This document shows, piece after piece, positions 33,301 through 42,174 of a DNA stretch of 64,000 nucleotides (position 1 is the stretch's first letter; every line of letters starts with the position of its first letter). The notes beneath the pieces are model-generated. The model saw nothing but the letters and a program-made list of their open reading frames with translations. It was not told the DNA's origin and did not search any database. This stretch comes from Septoria linicola (taxonomy: Eukaryota; Ascomycota; Dothideomycetes; Mycosphaerellales; Mycosphaerellaceae). The DNA is taken from assembly GCA_024114885.1 (NCBI GenBank), contig CP099422.1, positions 1,984,001 through 2,048,000 of the forward strand, written 5' to 3'. A program made the translations under genes and the position numbers.

Positions 33301-34254
33301 ACCATTCGACAGCTCGGCAAGAACACTATTCCGAGCGCAAACCCCTCGAAACCTGCGAAGCGACAATTCCCGCTTGAGGATGATGACCACCAGCAACCAC
33401 AGAGACCAGGCATCTTGCGCAATGCTCCATCCTACCAGCAGACAGATGCCAAACGACGACGTACCAACGAGGAGCAGGACGAAACAAACCAACGGAATTC
33501 AGTCATGGCGCCTCCGAAGCGGCCTTCGACCATGCGCAAGGTATGTTCCGACAAGGAACGATTGGCAATGGCAGACACTAACACAGCACAGGAAACACTA
33601 TCAAAATTCTCTGGCTACACTCATGCGCCTCCACCTGCGGCGCATCACTCTAGCATGTTCAAGTCTACTGTCACTGCACAGCACCAGATGCAGCATGGTA
33701 ACAAGCCAATGCACCCAAGCCAGCTTGTGCAGACGTCAAATGCACGCATCCCATTCGCTGAGAGTGCGAGGACTCCTGGCCACGCCTCGCACTCACAATA
33801 CCAGTCCAACTACGATTCAAATAAGTTCAAGACGCCATCGAGACCAATGCAAGCTCCGAAGTCAGCGAAGTCTACACCACAGTACCCGCAGGGTGACAAC
33901 ATTGAGCTGCCTGATATTGCCACCGATTCTGAAGATGAAGAGGACGACGATGATGAGCCTGGCGGCTTCCGTGCACCCTCATGGACAGCTTCGCCGGCCC
34001 TCCGCGACCTTCTCACTCAGCAACAACTCATGGACCCTGAAGCCGTGTTCGGACCCATCGGTGAGCTGAAGATGGAAGAAGTGTTCAAGAACGGCAAGAA
34101 TCAGGATCGCTTGAAGCGCTTCCGTGACCGTGGCAGCAGTGCAATGTGGATAGAAACCGGCGATGCTGTCACGAGCGCAGAGAAACGCCGCGACATGGAA
34201 TTGCGGGAGAGAGTTGTAAGAGAAGGTGGTTGGCGTTACGAGCCTGGCGTTTGA
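30381..34254 (+). CDS. SLI15: Inner centromere protein INCENP/Sli15 (chromosomal passenger complex)
   Basis: Three exons (30381-30553, 30603-33540, 33592-34254) give 1257 aa. The N-terminal 60 residues (FIEQDVEEFSYSVRNELEWLNEHM) match the CEN region that binds survivin/Bir1 and borealin. A basic MFKTPGKLRGKTPRTARK and a long Ser/Pro-rich middle follow. Two highly charged helices at about 635-700 and 807-950 (Glu/Arg/Lys/Ala-rich) are likely single alpha-helix or microtubule-binding regions. The C-terminal IN-box (about 1160-1205) reads PSWTASPALRDLL and binds and activates Aurora/Ipl1; SSAMW follows soon after. The second intron (51 nt, gtatgt...ctaac...cacag) has a length divisible by three and no stop, so it is easily missed. 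Confidence 0.92.
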
Positions 34255-35128
34255 ACCTTGGCGAGCTTGTGAGCTCATGCGCTCTGGCGACCACGATGTT
34301 GATGTTGATCCATGTTTGTGCTTTGGTGGTTGGCGTTAGTAGTCAGGAGGCCTTGGAAGGGTTGGAGGGCTACGTCGGTCCTTGCGACCTACCTTTCGTA
34401 TCTCAGTAACTGGTGGCTACGACTATAGACCCTCGTAAAGTCTCGCAGAATGAGATAGAGGAGTAAGTCATTGCATTATACATGATATCGTCGCCTTGTG
34501 TGGCGAAACTGCAGCGTGAGCGCCTGCCACTTTGAGTGGCTTATGTCCACCTTGCTCGTAGTGCCAGAACCATAACCTTGGCACCTCTTCGCTCGCCGTT
34601 GTGAGCCGCGCGAACGAGCATGCAGACGCTTGCCACAATTTTGACGCTGTTTTTCCAGCGGTACTCGATTCTCTCCATCAGAAGATCGATAGATGACGCC
34701 GGCTCAGCTCAGCCGCAGCACCTCAGACCTTAGACCTAGTCATCCTTATGAACAGACTAGCAGCGTTGCCTTGGGGCTGTGAGATTGCTCCATCAAACAT
34801 CGCGTGTCCAGGCAGTACTCGATCATGTAGTCGATACCCAGACTGCATCGCGTAGGGATTGAAAACGCCGGACCCTCCGAACAGCTGACATCTGCTCGAC
34901 CTGAGATCGCTGTGCCGCGTTGAAAAGATGTATACTTTCGCTTGGAGAGTACACCCTGGATCAAGCGTCCATGGTGAGAAGACAGTCTCTTCGCTGTGAA
35001 GGACCGACCGTGTGCTCTTTCCACGAGCTGCTCCTTGTCTGAGACGGCAATCGCCACAGGCCTCATTATCCGATCAGTTCTTCCATGGGCATGTTCGTGA
35101 TGTCTTTGCGAAGTCTCTTTCTGCAGCA
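34255..35128. other. Intergenic region between convergent INCENP and PET117
   Basis: About 870 bp. A 128-codon frame (34746-35132, -) overlaps the PET117 stop by a few bases, but it has no domain or conserved style and is probably 3' UTR. Nothing else recognised. Confidence 0.4.
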
Positions 35129-35432
35129 TCACTTCGCATTGACTTGGCCATCTGTGCTGTCGCTGACGTTCTGTAGCTTTTTGTATTGCTCCTCCAGCTG
35201 CCTCTGGATCTCAAAGTCTGCCTGTCGTTCTTTTTTGACTCTCTGTTGCTCCATATCGCGTATCACTCCTGCGTGCATAAGCTAGGTTATCCATTAGCAA
35301 GATTCCACCGTGATCTTTGATGTTTTCGCCTCATACAGCTTGGTCCACCTTTTGCTGGCGATGCACAAAGATGACAATGCCAATGGCACTGACAATAGTA
35401 CCACCGAGGGTCAGCTTCGCGGCAGTAGACAT
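35129..35432 (-). CDS. PET117: Cytochrome c oxidase assembly protein Pet117
   Basis: Exon 1 (35337-35432) and exon 2 (35129-35281) encode 82 aa; the gtatga donor and ctag acceptor join KVDQA to LMHAG. The protein opens with MSTAAKLTLGGTIVSAIGIVIFVH, a short hydrophobic segment that serves as mitochondrial inner-membrane signal/anchor. HAGVIRDMEQQRVKKERQADF follows, the family hallmark, then a helix QRQLEEQYKKLQ. In yeast Pet117 works with Cox15 in haem A supply for complex IV. The gene is divergent from the V-ATPase G gene across only 199 bp. Confidence 0.92.
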
Positions 35433-35631
35433 GCTGGGCAGTGAAGATGATTAGATGTGCAAAAAGTAAGGATTAAAGTCATCGCCATCTTTCACGGATC
35501 ATCGTTTCGTCTCGGCGGCTGGCCAGCCGACGTCAACTGCACCCAAGCTCCAACTTGCCTGCTCCCAGACATCACCAAACACCACACCATTTCACTCTCC
35601 ATACCACTCGTTTATCTGCAAAACTAGCAAG
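35433..35631. promoter_or_regulatory. Compact bidirectional promoter, PET117 / VMA10
   Basis: Only 199 bp separate the two divergent ATGs. The right half is C/A-rich (accaaacaccacaccattt-type leader), and a CTAGCAAG sequence directly precedes the VMA10 ATG. Confidence 0.55.
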
Positions 35632-36290
35632 ATGGTATGCGCAACAAGATAATTGAGGCATGGCGCACGACTGACAACATCACAGGCGGCCCAGAACTCA
35701 GCAGGTATCCAGACGCTGCTCGATGTACGTGCATTGCGACTCCGACTAGACTAAGACCAGCTCTGACGTACTCTCTAGGCAGAGCGCGAGGCCCAGAAGA
35801 TTGTACAGAAAGGTGCGATCTACACCGAGTCACTATAGAGACATCGCTAACATCAAACAGCCAGAGAATGTATGCCTCAACCGCTATCCACGACCGCAAC
35901 CACGAATACGCAACCGCGCGCCTCTCCCACTGACACACTCTAGACCGAACAAAGCGAGTGAAGGACGCCCGATCAGAAGCCCAAAAGGAAATCGAAGAGT
36001 ACAAGAACCAGAAGGAGGAAGAGTTCAAGACATTCGAGTCAAAGGTACACCACTACTCTCTCATCCCCACCGCACAAATCCGTGTGTCGTGGCACATCTG
36101 CTGACCGCAGCAGCACACATCCGGCAACAAGAAAGCCGAGCAAGACGCCGAGAAGGAGACAAACGAGAGGCTGGACGAGATCAAGGGCATTGGCAAGAAG
36201 ACGGGGCCTAAAGTGGTGGACGATCTGTTGAAGGCTGTCATGGATGTGAGACCAGAGGTCCCCAATCGGGTTGATCAGCCGCAGGCGTAG
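35632..36290 (+). CDS. VMA10: V-ATPase subunit G (Vma10), six small exons
   Basis: Exons are 35632-35634 (only ATG), 35686-35724, 35779-35812, 35861-35869 (9 nt), 35944-36044 and 36111-36290, giving 121 aa. The spliced protein begins M-AAQNSAGIQTLLD, then AEREAQKIVQK, AREYRTKRVKDARSE and QKEIEEYKNQKEEEF, exactly the subunit G pattern. Subunit G is part of the peripheral stalk with subunit E in vacuolar H+-ATPase. All junctions have GT...AG ends and keep frame. The last acceptor is a NAGNAG (gcagcag), so a one-residue Gln variant is expected. Length is close to yeast Vma10 (114 aa). Confidence 0.92.
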
Positions 36291-36569
36291 GAGCAAGAAG
36301 TATGATGAGAAGAGGAGGGGTGGGAGATGTAGAGTTGTGGAGGCTTTGATACCACTACTATGAGAACAAAGTACAAACATTGACTGGTCTTAACGAATTG
36401 TGTTATGTTGTGGACGCCTTCCGCGCCGGGAACATGTCTGCGAGATGCAGTCTACACAGACAAAGGACTGGACAAGCCGAAACGTTGGGAGTAGTGATCT
36501 GTTTGAGAACTACACAAGCTGCTGTTCCGCTAATCAGACAGTAGCCTAAAACCCCAGCTACATCAAGCT

Positions 36570-36896
36570 CTACCACCTCTCATTAAATTGCGAACGCGAA
36601 GGCCCGGAAGCACTGCCTTGACGTGGCGTGCTCGCAGACGACTCTGGGTCATCCTCAAAGTACGCAGTATGCATCTCACACTGACAGCAACAGTACCCAT
36701 CAGCGGGCACACAAATCGTGCAGATGAACATCTCCCTCTGCCGAAGTGACTGCTCCCATGCGCGAAGTTCAGCTTCTCTGCGTACGCAAGTGGCCCATCG
36801 TGCTTCAAGCTCGGTCTGTGTGTCTGCATAGTGAGGCGGATCTGCTTTGCCTGCGATGCTGGTCATCTCGTGGTCGCTGTGGCTGCTTGTGCTCAT
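36570..36896 (-). CDS. Small hypothetical protein with Cys cluster
   Basis: A 108-aa frame starting MSTSSHSDHEM. It has a charged helix (ELEARWATCVRREAELRAWEQSLRQRE is spread over about 30-60) and then CTICVPADGYCCCQCEMH, six Cys and a His within 18 residues that could bind zinc. The tail is Ser/Glu-rich. It lies 115 bp downstream of the lipase gene on the same strand. No family is recognised. Confidence 0.6.
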   Translation of the reverse strand: MSTSSHSDHEMTSIAGKADPPHYADTQTELEARWATCVRREAELRAWEQSLRQREMFICTICVPADGYCCCQCEMHTAYFEDDPESSASTPRQGSASGPSRSQFNERW

Positions 36897-37011
36897 TTTT
36901 GCTGTTTGTGGTGGAGTGAGACGACAGGGTAGTGGTGCTTGAATGCCTTTTGTACGTCTTTGACATCTGATCGCGAGTTCTGTGTCACGATCATCGCGCT
37001 GATCGAGCGTA

Positions 37012-38255
37012 TCAGAGTCCCTCTTTGGCAAGCATATCTGCGATGCTGAGGTAGAATGCGATGGCGTTGAAGCTGCATCTGATCAGTACTATGTCGATAC
37101 AAATTACTGAGTCACTTACTTTTTCTTCTTCTTGCCAGTCAGCTGCCAGAAATACCATCGTAGTCGATTCGTCCAATTGATGAGATCGAGATGGCTGACG
37201 TGGTTCAAAGTCCCCTTGTAAGTGCCCCATTTACTGCTTTCCACGCTGACCATGCCATCATTCGGCCCTTCCACCGGCTCGATGACATTATGCGACTTGC
37301 GGAATACAGACGTGAAATGTGGCTGGAAGGCGGCGCCGTAGCTGTAGTATTTCACGCCTTCGAGGTCGGGCGTCCTCGGATTGAAGGACTCGGCCATGTA
37401 CTTGAGCGTTAGTTGTCGGAATGCACCTGTCTCCATGCCAAAGAATTCGAGCACTTTGTAGATCTTCGGTACGTTCGTGTAGCCGATCTGTTCGAAGATG
37501 TAGTCGGCGAAGGATGATCCACGGTGTGGTGTGGCGACGGTGGTCAAGGACAGGACTTTGACATTGGCTGGCTTCAGTCGCGAGACCATGTGTCTGGCAT
37601 CGAGGCCGCTGGTATCTGTTAGTGCTTCGTCTCGTGTAATTTGTGATCTTCGTACCCCTAAAGATTGTTAGCATTCGATCCAGGCAGTCACTACAGTCTC
37701 AACTGACCATGCTGTGCCTAAGTGACTGTTAGCCTATATTGAAACTCTGATGACCGCAGATACATACGCGATGATGTTGACGGCCTTGCCACCTGCTTGT
37801 TTCTCAATGGACTCCGCCAATCTCTGCGCCCGTACCTCTATCCTGCCAGAGGGTGGCACGGAGCAGGTGATTACTTCAACATTCTTGGCCGCTAAGGCCT
37901 CCTTGATGCCATACCAGTACTCAATCCCACGGATGGGTATGGCACTTCCCAGAGGTCGGAGCTCATCAAATCCGAGAAGTCCATGCGCTAGGATGATCGG
38001 ATGCTTGGGCGCATCGTAGCTTGACTTCTGCACTGCAAAGTCATCTTCAATCAATTCGCCCTTTTCGTCGACTGGCTTTTTCTGGTCTTCAACATTGGTG
38101 ATCCGCGGATCTTTCGTGTTTTCTGGAGCTTCGGTTTTCTTGGGCTGTTCCCAGTACGCTGTCGATTTATGCAGCCATGCCCGTTGATTGTGCAGGCTCC
38201 TTTTGATGGCTAGACCACTCCACCGCGTGCAGATGGTCTGCCGTAGGATGAGCAT
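37012..38255 (-). CDS. TGL2-like mitochondrial-type lipase with a 2-nt micro-exon
   Basis: Five exons: 37768-38255, 37708-37717 (10 nt), 37656-37657 (2 nt), 37120-37608 and 37012-37072, encoding 349 aa. The N-terminus is basic and may be mitochondrial. HPIILAHGLLGF is the oxyanion-hole HG motif. The catalytic elbow NIIAHSMGGLDARHM (GxSxG type, AHSMGG) appears only when the 10-nt and 2-nt exons are included. Introns 1 to 3 are 50, 50 and 47 nt, each with its own CTAAC branch and AG. The DGMVS segment and NHVSHLDLINW supply the Asp and His of the triad. Yeast Tgl2 is a mitochondrial triacylglycerol/diacylglycerol lipase of this type. The end FNAIAFYLSIADMLAKEGL is conserved in fungal homologues. 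Confidence 0.88.
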
Positions 38256-38615
38256 AGCTCGTTGTCCTTCTCATCATTCACTTGGCAGAACGACTCGAGC
38301 GCTGGTCGCGTCTTACTCAGCATAAGATGACGCTATAGGATGGACGCGTTATAGGTTTTCTGGCGACGACCACGGTCCTGCACTTGCCCTCTGCACACAG
38401 TGCATCATCAAAGCCACCATGACAAGCTCGTGTAGGCTGCACCTGGCAGCTCTCGACTATGATGCAGGAGTTACGCTGTCGAGCTGGCCGACATGCACAA
38501 AATCAGGCCGAGGTCATCTTAGCTGCATCAAACGGGCCCCGCCCACCATGATGCTATATACCTGCTGGCCATGAGCGTAAGTTCGCGTCCCTCGTTTCCA
38601 TAATCAGTCGCAGTC
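38256..38615. promoter_or_regulatory. Divergent promoter, lipase / cyclase-family gene
   Basis: A 360-bp region between opposite start codons. No gene seen. A CCACCATGATGCTATATAC stretch near 38545-38565 includes a TATA-like element about 55 bp before the cyclase ATG. Confidence 0.4.
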
Positions 38616-39680
38616 ATGTCCGAAGGCAAGCAGCGCACCATCATCCAAAGCGCAAAGGAGCGCCTGTCCGCACTGTCAGACTCGCTTGCAGGACAACCGC
38701 ACTTTACCTTTCCAGCATTCGACCAGCTCCCACGCATCGAAGGCCAACCACAGGGTTGTGCATGGGGACTTTTCGACAGGAATGGCGTAAAAGATGAGCT
38801 TGGAACGCTCAACCTCTTGACTCAAGAGGTCGTGCAACAAGCATCGAAAGAAATCAAGACCGGGCAGCACGTCCAGCTTGACTGGAATCTGTCGGATAAT
38901 GTCCAGTTCCCTGGTTTTGGTCGAAGGAAGCTGGAGCACAAGGTCTTGGATGCGCGTGCAGCTTCGAATGGGAAACATGCAGGATTTGATGATGAGCTTC
39001 ATCTGAATACGCAAAGTGGCTCGCAGTGGGACTCCCTGAAGCACTTTGCGCATCAGCCGACGCAAATGTACTACAACGGCCTCTCGCATGACGCGGCATT
39101 GAAGTCGGACACAAATGGTATCCACAACATATGCGAGGCTGGAGGCGTAGTTGGCAGAGGTGTGCTTGTAGACTGGCTCCGTTGGTACGAGCAGAAGCAC
39201 GGCGACCCACCATCCGCTGTCAGCAGACACGAGATATCTGTCAGTGAGATTGACGCATGTCTCAAGTGGCAGGGAACAACTACCAGAGTTGGCGATATAT
39301 TGATCGTGCGATCTGGGTACACCAAATGGCACGAATATGCTTCGCCAGAAGATAGGAAAGCTGGGACCCAACAGAACTCAATTGCAATCGGTCTGCAGAA
39401 CAACGAAACCACAGTCAGATGGCTATACGACCACCATTTTGCAGCTGTTGCTGGCGACACGATTGCCTTCGAGGCATGGCCTCCGCCATTCGAGACCGGC
39501 TGGACACTGCATGAATGGCTTTTAGTGCAATGGGGCACTCCAATCGGCGAGCTCTGGAACCTGGAACAATTGAGCAAGATATGTGAGAAAGAGCAACGAT
39601 GGACATTCTTTTTGACCAGCGCTCCGCTGAATGTACGTGGTGGTGTGGGCAGCCCACCTGGAGCCATAGCCATCTTCTAA
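38616..39680 (+). CDS. Cyclase-family metal-dependent hydrolase (kynurenine-formamidase-like)
   Basis: A single exon of 354 aa. The fold is marked by GTLNLLTQEVVQQA, VQLDWNLS, the segment SGSQWDSLKHF, GRGVLVDW, VGDILIVRSGYTKW and EAWPPPFETGWTLHEWLL. Classical members carry HxGTHxD, which binds the catalytic metal. Here the position reads QSGSQWDSLKH, as in a fungal branch in which the Asp and a later His remain but the first His is replaced. Such enzymes hydrolyse cyclic or amide substrates; the actual substrate is unknown. No targeting signal seen. Confidence 0.82.
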   Translation: MSEGKQRTIIQSAKERLSALSDSLAGQPHFTFPAFDQLPRIEGQPQGCAWGLFDRNGVKDELGTLNLLTQEVVQQASKEIKTGQHVQLDWNLSDNVQFPGFGRRKLEHKVLDARAASNGKHAGFDDELHLNTQSGSQWDSLKHFAHQPTQMYYNGLSHDAALKSDTNGIHNICEAGGVVGRGVLVDWLRWYEQKHGDPPSAVSRHEISVSEIDACLKWQGTTTRVGDILIVRSGYTKWHEYASPEDRKAGTQQNSIAIGLQNNETTVRWLYDHHFAAVAGDTIAFEAWPPPFETGWTLHEWLLVQWGTPIGELWNLEQLSKICEKEQRWTFFLTSAPLNVRGGVGSPPGAIAIF

Positions 39681-39827
39681 GAAGCACATGGCTTGGTGTC
39701 TCTTTCCAAGCATTGTACGTACATGTCTATGCCCTCTTGCTGGTCTTCATTCAAGACGGCCCGCCCGCCATTGTGAGCCTCCCCAAGTCCTTCAACAGCT
39801 TCAATCTTGCAGACAGCGCATTTGCAT

Positions 39828-40478
39828 TCAGATCAACGAGCCGTCTTCTCTGACCATCTTGATCTCCTCGAAGGCCGGCTTCTCCGCCTCCGATAGCGGT
39901 GGCGCCGCCGCCATCTCGTGGCTTGTGCCGACCTCAGGGAAGAACTGCCTGGCGTGGTCGTAGTACTGAGTGAGGTGTGCGACGCACAAAAGCGTGTAAA
40001 GCTCCTCCTCATTGGTAGGCATGCCTCGCTCGCGTGCGGCATTCACGAACTCCTGCATCGCCTCAAAGTCGGCTTCGGCGAGTGGCTTGCCATCCGTGCG
40101 CACCATGAGTACGCAGCCAACCCTCTCTGCCCATCCTGCCAACGGAGCGGTTGGGTCTTGGCCGTTCCTAGAATCGCAGCTCATCATCACTTTGGTGACT
40201 TCTGGATTCTCAAAGTAATCGCCATCGATGGCGGACCCATAGGCGAGCTTCTCTCGAGCAATCAACTCAGGCCGCTTTGCACGCGGAAGGCGCATTGATG
40301 GCCTCAGCTTGAGGACGGCGATGGGGACACCGAGCATTGCAGAGACGGGGCTGATTTCGCCCTCATCGATGATGCGGTGCGTGAGTGGGATCTTGTAGAT
40401 CTCCAGCTTCTTGGTGGAGTATTTTCGGCGGCGCTCCTCCTCACAGGCGAGGCGGATGGCTGCGATGTGTTCGTCCAT
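39828..40478 (-). CDS. Hypothetical protein, conserved style, unknown function
   Basis: A 216-aa protein starting MDEHIAAIRLACEEERRRKYSTKKLE; the frame runs further upstream but without an ATG. The centre contains AMLGVPIAVLKLRP and CVLMVRTDGKPLAEADFEAMQEFVNAAR, suggesting an alpha/beta fold with a helical C-terminus. I recognise no family. The ATG context is good and the codon use resembles its neighbours. It converges with the cyclase-family gene 147 bp away. Confidence 0.68.
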   Translation of the reverse strand: MDEHIAAIRLACEEERRRKYSTKKLEIYKIPLTHRIIDEGEISPVSAMLGVPIAVLKLRPSMRLPRAKRPELIAREKLAYGSAIDGDYFENPEVTKVMMSCDSRNGQDPTAPLAGWAERVGCVLMVRTDGKPLAEADFEAMQEFVNAARERGMPTNEEELYTLLCVAHLTQYYDHARQFFPEVGTSHEMAAAPPLSEAEKPAFEEIKMVREDGSLI

Positions 40479-40821
40479 GATGTGGATGTCTTGCACTGAA
40501 GTAGTGATGATGCAGTGTGGTTGTGTGCGTTGGAGAAATTTGTGACTTTTCAAAACAAGCGGAAGACTGCAGAGCGTTGGCTTTACCGCTGAATTAAGCG
40601 AGTCGCAGCTTCCTTACTTTCGCTCCAACGGCAGCAGGAGCTTCCGACTCGCTCTTGCCTCACTCGCTATCGTTCTTCAGTGTGAGAACAACGACTGAGA
40701 GCTCGCACCTCACCTCCTCACGCCCTCACAGGCACGCGTGGCCGGCCAGGACGATAGCTTCGTCAGCTCTGTCGACAGGAGACTCAAGCAGCACAGCGTT
40801 CACCACCAAAACCAGCCCATC
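40479..40821. promoter_or_regulatory. Divergent promoter, hypothetical / F-box gene
   Basis: A 343-bp region. The F-box frame remains open upstream to about 40738 without an ATG, so that part is probably leader. Confidence 0.35.
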
Positions 40822-41469
40822 ATGTCGGCAGCAGGCCGCACCTTCGCCGTGGCAGAGCTGCTTGAAAGTATTCTACAGGAGCTCGATCCAAGAGACTTGC
40901 TGTTCGCACAAAGAGTGTGCAAAGAATGGCAAACGGCTATCGCCAGTTCTAGCAAGCTCCAGCAACTGCTCTTCTTCCGCGCCAGCTCAGAGCAAGTGAT
41001 CACCTACAGCTACGTCCCGAAGTACAGTTGCTTGCGGCCAGACGTCGAGTGGATAGACAGGGATACGGAAGAAAAGGCCACACCCACTCGCAACCCCCTG
41101 CTCGAACCGCTGTTCAAGACTCTTGGGGAGCTCTCTCATGTGCCCTACAAAGACCGTTTGTCAGCGGCATGGGCGAGGCCAGATGCCTCGTGGCGACGCA
41201 TGCTCGTCGCGCAGCCCCCAATCAAAGGGATATTGAGGTTGTCGTGGACCGGCTATGGGCAGAAACAATCCAAGCCTGAATTTGAGCCATACCTGGATGG
41301 TCCAACGGCTGGACAGTTGCCTGGCAAGGCTGAAGAGTTGCGCATCAAGCTCATGCGCGAGGGGATCCAACACTCTTTCACTGAGGCAAAAATCGTCAAA
41401 CTCTGTGAGCAGGACGAAGGTACAACCAGAAGCTTTGTGGAGATGGATGCGGGAGATGTCTGGTATTGA
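40822..41469 (+). CDS. F-box protein, intact member of a local family
   Basis: A single exon of 215 aa. Residues about 8-48 (FAVAELLESILQELDPRDLLFAQRVCKEW, then SSKLQQLLFF) form an F-box, which should bind Skp1 and place a substrate on an SCF ubiquitin ligase. The rest (PTRNPLLEPLFKTLG, DASWRRMLVAQPP, FVEMDAGDVWY) follows a pattern common in short fungal F-box proteins whose targets are unknown. A short paralogue lies 700 bp downstream (42175), and copies of the gene's 3' flank lie between them. Confidence 0.8.
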   Translation: MSAAGRTFAVAELLESILQELDPRDLLFAQRVCKEWQTAIASSSKLQQLLFFRASSEQVITYSYVPKYSCLRPDVEWIDRDTEEKATPTRNPLLEPLFKTLGELSHVPYKDRLSAAWARPDASWRRMLVAQPPIKGILRLSWTGYGQKQSKPEFEPYLDGPTAGQLPGKAEELRIKLMREGIQHSFTEAKIVKLCEQDEGTTRSFVEMDAGDVWY

Positions 41470-42010
41470 GTGAAGCTTTGACACACGCTCCCATCGTTCT
41501 TCAATGTCCACGCCAAGCAGAGCGGCTACATCGAGCGTTCTCTAGGTAAAAGCTTTCAGAGAGGCTGGCCCGGCTTGTTCGGCGAAAATGCAATTGCTTA
41601 ATGTCAAAACACTTTACCTGTCACAATGCTACTAATCCGTGCTGGACCTGAGAGGAATTCACTCCTGAGCAAGCGTGATACAGAGCTCCACCATCCGCTC
41701 TCAGCGTTTCTCGTTCTCCGCGCCAACAAGAGCGACCACACCGAAAATTCTCCAGCCAAGAGCTGCCAGAGAAGCGGTTGAGTTTCGTTCTCTGAGATAC
41801 ATGCAACGGGCTCGAAAGAGGTCTGCTCACCAGGTGATACTACACAAAACTCTATCACGCACTCTCTGCGTTTCTCGAGTCTCTGTGCCAACAAGAGCGG
41901 CTACGTGGAGAGTTTTCCCGTTAAAAGCTTCCAGAGAAAGCTGGCTCAGTTTTTGTTCTCTACATGATTCTGCAGCAGCCATGGCAAACACTCTACCTAC
42001 CACGAACCTG
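41466..42010 (+). repeat. Three diverged tandem units between F-box paralogues
   Basis: Three related blocks share a core gccaa(g/c)(c/a)agagcg(g/a)c(t/c)ac at about 41512, 41722 and 41887, followed by a (t/c)aa(a/g)agct(t/g)(t/c)cagaga segment. Spacing is about 210 and 165 bp. The first block begins at the stop codon of the F-box gene, so the unit looks like its 3' flank. Tails such as caaacactctacctac (third block) and caaaacactttacctg (first block) also match. The most likely origin is tandem duplication of F-box gene ends followed by decay. Confidence 0.6.
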
Positions 42011-42174
42011 TCCACCTTTAAGTTCTTCTTGCGTCTACCAAGTCAAACAGAGATTCGCTAAACATGTCAAACCTACAGGCAACGATCGACCAACACCTCT
42101 CCTTGCTGGACGGGCTGGAAAGAGCGACATTCAATCTTCGCGTCGAGATTGATAGACTTCTTTAGCAGCTGCAG

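Noticed and set aside
34746..35132. 128-codon minus-strand frame overlapping the PET117 stop
   Set aside because: No domain, odd composition and position inside the expected 3' UTR.
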